Shown here piece by piece: positions 58,501 to 64,000 of a stretch of DNA of 64,000 nucleotides. The DNA is from Oasisia sp. SBJ-2009 (Eukaryota; Annelida; Polychaeta; Sabellida; Siboglinidae). The stretch covers positions 39,399,617 to 39,463,616 of the forward strand of contig OZ024863.1 of the NCBI GenBank assembly GCA_964017155.1. The letters run 5' to 3'. The notes beneath the pieces are model-generated. The model saw nothing but the letters and a program-made list of their open reading frames with translations, made no database searches and was not told the DNA's origin. Positions within the stretch are counted from its first letter, which is position 1. Every line of letters starts with the position of its first letter. Both the position numbers and the translations under genes were made by a program.

Positions 58501-61500
58501 CATTTAACAATGCGTTATGCTTTAGCTAAGTTTCTTAACATTACTAAATACAATTTTGGCTATGTATTCGCTTAAGTGTAACCAACTAGTGTGTTCTCTT
58601 CGACGTCCTTGCACGAATGATTACTTGTCGGGCGACACTGTCTCTGTATCAGTCGGGCGCACCGTGTCTTTCGAGAAACGATCCCCTGATTGGCCGGGTG
58701 ACATTGTCGACCAGCGGATAATTAATCGCTCGTGTAAACGTAACTTTGTAGAGTTGGCTTATAATTGTGTCTCCTAACAACTAACCACGTCCCCTTAACT
58801 TGCAGAATCAGCAGAAGGAGAGAAAGAGGGAGGTCAGTAGTTGCGAGTGCATCTACCTATATAGCAGCGAGGCCATCAAAATACATTAGAATAAGGCCGA
58901 TCTAATATATCTCTTATAGATCACGGTAATCATGTGGCAGTGCGAACGAAATCCTATAGACATTTGAATGCCAGTCAAGCATTACTTGTTTCCGCCAATA
59001 GTCTCTTAGCTCAAACAGACGGGTAGTGGTTCATTCGTATTAATCGCTCGTGTAAACGTGACTTTGTAGAGTTGCCATATACATGTGTCTCCTAACAACA
59101 AACCCCGTCCCCTTAACTTGCAGAATCAGCAGGAGAGAAAGAGGGAGGTCAGTAGTTCAGTAGTTGCGAGTCCATCTATACAACAGGATACCTATATAGC
59201 AGCGAGGCCATCAAAATGCAATAGAATAAGGCCGATCTAATTGTGCATGTATCTGTTAATATCTCTTATAGATCACGGTAATCATGTGACTGTGCGAACG
59301 AAATGCTGTAGACAGTTGAATGCCAGTCGAATGTTTTCGGCCAATAGTCTCTGAGCTCAAACTGACGGGCAATGGTTCATTCGTATTAATCGCTCGTGTA
59401 AACCTAACTTTGTAGAGTTAGCATATCAATGTGTCTCCTAACAACTAACCTCGTCCCCTTAACTTGCAGAATCAGCAGAAGGAGAGAAACAGGGAGGTCA
59501 GTAGTTGCGAATCCATCTATCCAACAGGATACCTGTACAGCAGCGAGGCCACCAAAGTGCATTAGAATAAGGCCGATCTAATTGTGCATGCATCTGTTAA
59601 TATCTCTTATAGATCACGGTAATCATGTGGCAGTGCGAACGAAATGCTGTAGACAGTTGAATGCCAGTCAAGCATTACTTGTTTTCGGCCAGTAGTCTAT
59701 GAGCTCAAACTGCCGGGCAGTGCATCATTCGTATTGTCTTGGGTGGTAGCTAGGCAGGCCAAGACATACACAGTAGACCCACCAATTATACGGATAAATG
59801 ATATGACGATTTCTATGATAACAACGAGCATCGTGAGTGCTGTACAGAATGGTTCAAACAGAGTAGTGTTTACTAACTGGGCGCTGTAACAACGGTCCCA
59901 ACAGAGTAGTGTTTGTTAGCAGGGCGTGGTCTCGTACGCCACATGTTGCAAGACCAGACAAGAACTTCTTGCATTAACGTTTTCCCAATTAACCGCACGC
60001 GAACGTTATTAATATGCATGAGTACTCATTTATAAGGGCAAATGTGGTGTGTTTACTGATTAAATCCCACTAGGGGGTCATTCAGACATTGCGTGAGCGC
60101 GATACATTTCACCGCCACGTCATGCCCGAGGCGATAGCGAAATAATTCCCGCTGTCTCGCCAACGCGCACTACAATCACCAACGATCCACAAACCGTCAC
60201 CTTAAATACAACTTTTTCCTCGAAATACATCTTCCGGCTCAACATCTGAAAATTGAATCTTGTCCCGTGTTTAAATAAAGGCAGTCCTCTCGGTAGATTT
60301 CAGTACTCGCTTGATGATTCATTGTACAATGTATGAAACCACGAAATTAAACAATATATTCCACCGAACTGAATTTTAGTTTAACTTCGGCTTGGTTTCA
60401 CACCGTATTTTAGTGATCATTCCGGGTTTCATTCACGAGACGGGCCCCTGCCGTCTCATCGACTCGAATGTACTAACAGTAGACTTGCAGACTCGACAGT
60501 TCTCATGTTAACATTAGTATGACCCATAATTAAGCTAATTAAGTTCGGTTGGTGAGAAAACGGCGATTATGCAATAATGGTATGATGGGTTCTAACCGCC
60601 AATGATCTTTGTTTCAGAAGAAGCTGAACCACCCGCTGCAGAAGGTAAGAAAACACAATCGTCTTGTCAAATGGTCCCACCTCCCGTGCCATAAGCCAGA
60701 CTACTGCATGGGTCTGACCGCAACCTTTTGCCATATAATTTGTACCCCGGCGTCGTCTGTTAGTCGAGTCTGGTGAATAGATATTACTTTCCACACGAGA
60801 ACGTCTCACAGTTATAATTGTACGTGTAAATAATATATAACGAATCGCAACAACGTTTGGGGATATGTTCACTCCCTCGCTCCACATCCATAATCTCCCC
60901 ATTATGCGACAACTACTTCTGGCATAGACATTTCGGCAGCGGACTGTGAAATCGTCCACTCACTTATCAGCTACGACAGCGACAAGCCTGGTCAAGTCAT
61001 GCGCATATGCTGAGATGAAACGCAGCAAATAGTTCCGAAGAATAATACCACCGAAGAATCAGAGTTACGATATTTCCGCACCAACATTGCTGCCTGATCC
61101 CAGCCGGTATTCACAGCCGGGCACAAACAGCCGTGATAAATATATCGCGTGTCTATTGTGTAGCGCTGTTCCGCGTGGCTCACGGCGCATATTAATGTAT
61201 TGTATTTGTTAGAGTCCGATTCACGGTGTCGCGTGCAGCCGTCGTCAAAACACGCTCTACCACAAAGTGCACCGCCGGAGAGCATGTCAGGCTGTCAAGG
61301 CATCGTCGCGTCTGCCTTCGCAGTAATGGATTGTAAAAATAGCCAAGATAAAAAGTCACTGTACACGTGTGAATGTCAGAGTACTCCGTCTGCGGCCGCG
61401 CAACCGCACTGGCTGCAACGTGATCCGAACGGGTTCGAGATCCATAGAAACCGAACTTGTGGCGTTCGCTTATTCTCTCCCCATTTGTCCCTTTTCCGCT

Positions 61501-62344
61501 TGTATATCTTATTCTGCTGCCTGTCAGTCCCTTTTCCAATTATTATTCTGTTCTTCCTTCGTCCTTTCTCGTGTATACCATTCTTCAGCATTGTCTCCAA
61601 CTGTCAGTTCTTTCTCAATGCATTTTTAAGTACTCTCCCGAGTCTTAACATTGTCTCCAAGTCTCCCCGTATAAGAGCCCAGTCGCGCTTATGAATCTTT
61701 TCCAGCATCTGACTATTGCTTCTGCAATATACCACGATGTCTAAAAGTTTAACTACATTGGTGATGTGTCCATGGAATGGCGAAACAATTCACGGTGTAT
61801 ATTTCCGTTTCAGAGTAACTAGAATACCTTAACTAGATTGGTTATGTATCCGTGGAATGGCGAAACAACTCACGGTGTATATTTCCGTTGCAGAGTAACT
61901 GAAATACCTCAGGATGCCCGGACCCAGAGTGACGCACGACAACCGACCGAAAACACCACTGAACACCTGCGAAGAACAGACAAAACAGCCAACAGTTCGT
62001 CATTAGAAGAAACAGCCAACGTTGCGAAGATTGGTTGCTATACGGTGTCGACAACCTACAGAAAGATCACGCTTCAAACAGCTTCATGCACACATTCATT
62101 CACAGGGTGGATCTACCGCCATCTTGATTCGCCAACGGTTCACGTGCTGCGATCCGTTCAGGACATTTATAACATCTGCGGCACGTATCGCTACCGTGGA
62201 TCGCCGCCCTTTCAGGAGCCACGACCAACTGGTCTGTGCTACATCCGGGACTTTCTAACCGCCATCTTGAAACGCCACCAGTCCAGGACATGCCGGGATT
62301 CCGGGCGCCATTCGCTGTACATATGCCGCAATGACTTTTTGTAA
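45438..62344 (+). CDS. Unrecognised acyl-anchored, cassette-exon gene (MGCNSSKG start)
   Basis: Gene-level entry. Exons I can support: 45438-45570, 48251-48304, 49850-49888, 51043-51072, 58806-58832, 59124-59147, 59470-59496, 60618-60644, with two near-identical terminal exons 54718-55097 and 56081-56460 and a possible third terminal exon at 61896-62344. Every junction is phase 1, so all combinations keep the frame. The N-terminus MGCNSSK predicts Gly2 myristoylation and Cys3 palmitoylation, placing the product on the inner face of membranes. The rest is disordered: acidic E/D/T/Q-rich modules, one Lys-rich module and Ala/Pro modules. Composition and layout recall BASP1, GAP-43 and MARCKS; I see no sequence identity that would prove homology. 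The proposed chain is inferred from splice signals and frame only. The terminal exons stand before further cassettes, so transcripts using cassettes from 58.8 kb on must skip both. Confidence 0.6.
45571..46009. other. Intron 1 start
   Basis: Begins gtatgt. No further cassette seen. Confidence 0.6.
46010..46377. repeat. (TA)n and (CATA)n microsatellites
   Basis: tacatacata, then (TA)n (46031-46130), mixed CA/TA, then about 22 CATA units (46285-46374). Confidence 0.97.
46378..46764. other. Intron 1, unique DNA
   Basis: The palindromic 12-mer GCCACTAGTGGC occurs twice (46420-46431 and 46541-46552). Nothing else recognised. Confidence 0.5.
46765..47150. repeat. Purine-rich (GGGA/GAGA)n tract
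   Basis: Irregular gggagaga, ggaaggag and gatagaga units with G runs at 46789-46800 and 47139-47148. Opens spurious frames on both strands. Confidence 0.93.
47151..48250. other. Intron 1, 3' part
   Basis: A pyrimidine-rich stretch (47880-48200) includes a C run at 48123-48139. Ends in the strong acceptor cttctgtgtttcag. Confidence 0.6.
48251..48304 (+). CDS. Cassette exon, 54 nt ([18 protein letters not shown])
   Basis: A phase 1-1 exon between cttctgtgtttcag and gaa g|gtaaat. With the junction base it encodes [18 protein letters not shown] followed by the first base of the next codon. Both splice sites are good. The Ala/Pro/acidic module style is repeated in the 60618 cassette. Confidence 0.72.
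48305..49849. other. Intron with short repeats
   Basis: C run at 48327-48340; repeated gacta/gctaacaaggc motifs at 48810-48930; G run at 49265-49278; C run at 49603-49613; and four 23-bp units gggggtggcataatgtcgtg c at 49732-49812 close to the next acceptor. Confidence 0.65.
49850..49888 (+). CDS. Cassette exon, 39 nt ([13 protein letters not shown])
   Basis: A phase 1-1 exon between tacatttacag and aca g|gtgagt. Encodes [13 protein letters not shown] with the junction base. Strong donor. An acidic module. Confidence 0.68.
49889..51042. other. Intron, CpG-rich
   Basis: 50125-50148 is a possible extra 24-nt cassette (DTDAAHTA) after cgcccgcag, but its donor c|gtatgc is poor. 50400-50480 combines CACGTG and GCCATCTTT in a CpG-rich patch, a possible internal promoter. 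Neither is proven. Confidence 0.45.
51043..51072 (+). CDS. Cassette exon, 30 nt, Lys-rich ([10 protein letters not shown])
   Basis: A phase 1-1 exon between tatatttacag and aaa g|gtgaga. Encodes [10 protein letters not shown], the only strongly basic module seen. Reading through the donor would continue with [10 protein letters not shown] before losing character, so an extended or retained form is possible. In MARCKS-type proteins a Lys cluster next to an acyl anchor binds acidic lipids; here that is inference. Confidence 0.62.
51095..51215. repeat. About 36-bp tandem repeat, 3-4 copies
   Basis: ccagccttgttccaggcat(a/c) then tgttcctctcaa units immediately after the 51043-51072 cassette. Confidence 0.85.
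51216..52400. other. Intron, nothing recognised
   Basis: No supported exon; a short (CCCGT)3 run at 52339-52358. Confidence 0.5.
52405..52576. repeat. (TTCG)n tetranucleotide with TACG/CTCG variants
   Basis: About 43 units; variants cgtacgctcgctcg interrupt at 52484-52535. Confidence 0.97.
52577..53109. other. Intron, nothing recognised
   Basis: No exon or repeat supported. Confidence 0.5.
53110..53445 (-). mobile_element. tRNA-derived SINE, copy 2
   Basis: Same unit and orientation as 9675-10005: gttagctcatcactctatgt at the left, polymerase III head at the right (gcgctataccgcgcgaccac on plus). Several CpGs here are CA or TG in copy 1. Confidence 0.8.
53446..53912. other. Intron, nothing recognised
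   Basis: No supported feature between the SINE and the duplicated segment. Confidence 0.5.
53913..55276. repeat. 1.36-kb direct duplication, copy 1
   Basis: Runs from gctctgcgtcctaaatgtgg to catgacttcgagtgtta and is repeated head-to-tail at 55277. By eye the two copies differ by about 14 substitutions and one T in a T run (10 versus 9). Each holds about 800 bp of intron, a terminal exon and about 180 bp of downstream sequence. Confidence 0.97.
54718..55097 (+). CDS. Terminal exon A: acidic EHT-rich tail
   Basis: A 380-nt coding part after acceptor catgtgcaatag, phase 1 in, ending TGG CCG TAG. Encodes a disordered acidic chain: [59 protein letters not shown], then [20 protein letters not shown], and finally GQREGWP-stop. 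No domain. Codon use (GAA/GAC/ACG) is consistent through the frame, and the composition matches the small cassettes. No AATAAA directly after the stop, so the poly(A) site is unclear. Confidence 0.72.
55277..56640. repeat. 1.36-kb direct duplication, copy 2
   Basis: Head-to-tail partner of 53913-55276; the right edge is exactly at gagtgttag, followed by unrelated cgagggaaac. Confidence 0.97.
56081..56460 (+). CDS. Terminal exon B: duplicate of exon A
   Basis: A 380-nt coding part, same acceptor and stop as exon A. Only three coding substitutions are visible: one Ser-to-Thr change (KEEES to KEEET) and two silent changes. Intact frame and splice signal, so either copy could end the transcript. 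The near-identity means they are functionally equivalent or that one is an assembly haplotype duplicate. Confidence 0.7.
56641..58720. other. Between terminal exon B and cassette triplet
   Basis: CpG-rich unique DNA. It contains (GGCAC)4 at 58078-58096 and a CTCF-like CACTAGGTGGCGGG at 57604-57617. No cassette found with both splice sites. Confidence 0.5.
58806..58832 (+). CDS. Microexon 1 of triplet, 27 nt (ESAEGEKEG)
   Basis: A phase 1-1 exon between ccccttaacttgcag and gga g|gtcagt. Encodes ESAEGEKEG with the junction base. CTAAC branch-point consensus occurs twice upstream (58773-58787). The donor gtcagt is weak, which fits regulated inclusion. Too short for ordinary gene finders. Confidence 0.6.
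59124..59147 (+). CDS. Microexon 2 of triplet, 24 nt (ESAGEKEG)
   Basis: Same as microexon 1 but one Glu codon shorter (GAA deleted), so the length is 24 nt and the frame is kept. Same splice sites. Loss of exactly one codon while intronic parts of the copies carry other indels suggests coding constraint. Confidence 0.6.
59470..59496 (+). CDS. Microexon 3 of triplet, 27 nt (ESAEGEKQG)
   Basis: Same as microexon 1 with GAG to CAG (Glu to Gln). Splice sites unchanged. Confidence 0.6.
59736..60617. other. Intron, nothing recognised
   Basis: A short direct repeat acagagtagtgttt at 59859 and 59898. Ends in the acceptor ttgtttcag. Confidence 0.55.
60618..60644 (+). CDS. Cassette exon, 27 nt (EEAEPPAAE)
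   Basis: A phase 1-1 exon between gatctttgtttcag and gaa g|gtaaga. Encodes EEAEPPAAE with the junction base, the same Ala/Pro/Glu style as the 48251 cassette. Both splice sites are strong. Confidence 0.62.
60645..61760. other. Intron, nothing firm
   Basis: An acceptor-like tgttag at 61204-61211 precedes an open stretch, but no phase-matching donor was found. Confidence 0.45.
61769..61908. repeat. 79-bp tandem duplication including a splice acceptor
   Basis: atggcgaaacaa(t/c)tcacgg then tgtatatttccgtt(t/g)cag agtaact at 61777-61823 and 61856-61902. Only the second copy continues into an open frame. Confidence 0.88.
61896..62344 (+). CDS. Possible third terminal exon
   Basis: After ttccgttgcagag the phase-1 frame reads [40 protein letters not shown] and on to TAA at 62342. 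The first about 50 residues share the T/E/Q/D-rich, disordered character of the other modules; later residues look less protein-like. The acceptor needs the second AG of a CAGAG tandem; use of the first AG gives an immediate stop (GAG TAA). Low confidence. Confidence 0.3.
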
Positions 62345-64000
62345 ATTCAAGTGTTCTACGGCTTGTAATGCATACATGTACGACGTCCATATACAAAACA
62401 AACTATATTTTGCAATCGGACACGCGTGAAGGTTACTGGAATTTCGTATGCGGATTCCAACCGTCCATGGAATGATATGAGAACGTATATGTGTGGCGTA
62501 CATGAATGCAATAAAATAATGCATATTTACACACACACGATTATGAAATCTGTATAAATATCACCAACAGTATTTACTATGCGTGCGCTAACGTTTGTTC
62601 AGCATGTGCACGTGTGCGTAATGCATTTAGATAACGTTATATTACCTTGGGTAACAGTTTTTAATTACGATTACGTAACTACCACTCCTTTATTGTTGAT
62701 GTGACACTTCCGGAATGACTCGCAAAAATAATGTAACATAATTTTATATGAAATAAAACATTTGAACTAAAAAGCGCCAATAACTTAATTTACTTTTTGC
62801 ATATGTCTATATATATACACACATTTGCCCCTCAATCCCTTTTGACTTACTGTATATATCGAACTGGATAATGGTGTAATCTTTGTTTTTGTTAGCTGTT
62901 ATGCGCCACGGTTCCAAACATTATCGATAGTGTCCATTTGTAAATAAGAGCGATTTTTCTGGTGGGTCCATGATTGCGTTGGTGTGAATTATAATCAAGA
63001 TTTCTTTCCGTTAAATACCGTGTGAATCCCTTGTTTATGTAGTGCGTGCTGATCGAATACGTTCTGCATGTACGGCCTAAATCGAGCTGCACTGTGATAT
63101 GTAATATATTTTATTATTACTAACTAGCATTATTATGCACCGATAGAATGATACGTGGGGTCAGATCAGATAATTATAACGTGTAAAACGTCTTGCAACA
63201 ATCGTAGCAGCAAATGATTTAAGAAGCAGTCTGGCTACAAACCAAATCACTTAATGTGATAACTCCCAGCTATATGTTTTATCAGTTTCACTACTTATTT
63301 GGCACCTTGATTATCAATAATGGCATTAAAATATTATGTACCGCAATTCAACAGCTACATGTTCTCAATTTAAAAATGACAACTTTGGTATTAAAGGTAG
63401 CTGGTTTTAATATCTAGCACACCTATGTGGACCGTGCAGTGCCAAATGTGCTACGTCTATCAACAACTGAAATAAGAACTAGGTCACAACTCTACAGGAT
63501 TACATAATGGGATGTCGAGTGAACTTAAGTAATTACTTTATCTACACTGTTTGCCTCGGACTAATTTGAAAAACATACACATTGTATATCGAATCATAGT
63601 TTCATTTTATTGATGTACAACTGAATAAAATTGAGTACAATATTTTATACCAACAGTGGGCTATATTTGCTTGCATTAAACATTGCGATGCAACATGATC
63701 AACAACATTGTGTATATACTATATTATAGAATGCATAAAACAAGTCAAAAAATAATGTAAATACTGATGGACTTACGTCTCTCCACCCTCTATCAAACTA
63801 CATTGGAAACATACACGACATCCTGAAATGTATCCATGTACAGACACTACTACCTCTATCAGTGCACATTAATAACATACAATTAAGATTAATTAATAAA
63901 GGACCTCCTAGTGTCCTCATTCGTAATCTCCGCAGAGTAGAATGCTTAGTCAAATGCTCAGACCTTCTGTCCATTCGTGTTGTTTACGTTTTCTTAGCTG
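62345..64000. other. Right end, nothing recognised
   Basis: AT-rich DNA, possibly 3' UTR or continuing intron. AATAAA occurs at 62512 and 62751 and elsewhere; no exon or element supported. Confidence 0.45.

Larger units (their letters stand above)
58721..59735. repeat. Tandem triplication (318, 346, 351 bp) each with one microexon
   Basis: Copies start with attaatcgctcgtgtaaac at 58721, 59039 and 59385 and end near ttcattcgtat. Each has the microexon, its branch/acceptor region (ctaac...ccttaacttgcag), donor ggtcagt and a conserved downstream part (tctcttatagatcacggtaa). Copy 1 lacks two short pieces present in copies 2 and 3. Confidence 0.95.

Noticed and set aside
61200..61694. 164-codon frame after a ttgttag acceptor
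   Set aside because: No donor in the right phase, composition changes to Phe/Leu/Ser-rich, no resemblance to other modules.

Overview
The window is nuclear DNA from an animal: genes are split by GT-AG introns, there are many mini- and microsatellites, and there are remains of non-LTR retrotransposons, tRNA-derived SINEs and foldback elements. The protein content and repeat style suggest a marine invertebrate (lophotrochozoan or invertebrate deuterostome). The sequence alone does not let me name the species. Nothing looks bacterial or viral.

Region 1 (1 to about 39.4 kb) is most of one plus-strand gene, a phosphatase-and-actin-regulator (PHACTR) orthologue. Twelve exons between 3322 and 36160 join in one unbroken frame of 581 codons plus stop. 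They encode a basic N-terminal segment, an N-terminal RPEL motif, a Ser/Pro-rich middle, three C-terminal RPEL actin-binding motifs and the PP1-binding tail ending RFHRP. The start codon lies upstream of the window. The introns are filled with about a dozen unrelated minisatellite arrays, several abutting exon boundaries, plus 3' ends of one LINE family, SINEs, a MITE and foldback elements. Non-coding DNA here is poor in CpG. A 3' UTR of up to 3.2 kb follows.

Region 2 (about 39.4 to 45.4 kb) is intergenic. It becomes CpG-rich near 40.3 kb and holds a minus-strand LINE reverse-transcriptase fragment with an (AAAC)n tail.

Region 3 (45.4 to 64 kb) is CpG-rich and holds a second plus-strand gene that I do not recognise by name. 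It begins MGCNSSKG, a likely myristoylation and palmitoylation site. It then appears to consist of very small exons, each a multiple of three and flanked by phase-1 introns (54, 39, 30, 27, 24, 27 and 27 nt), encoding acidic or Lys-rich modules. A 380-nt terminal exon is present twice in a 1.36-kb direct duplication of about 99% identity. One 27-nt cassette is present three times in a further tandem triplication. Any combination stays in frame, so the locus looks built for combinatorial splicing. The composition recalls BASP1/GAP-43/MARCKS-type membrane-associated proteins, but that is an analogy and not a homology call.

The two genes are convergent in neither sense: both read left to right and are separated by about 6 to 9 kb.
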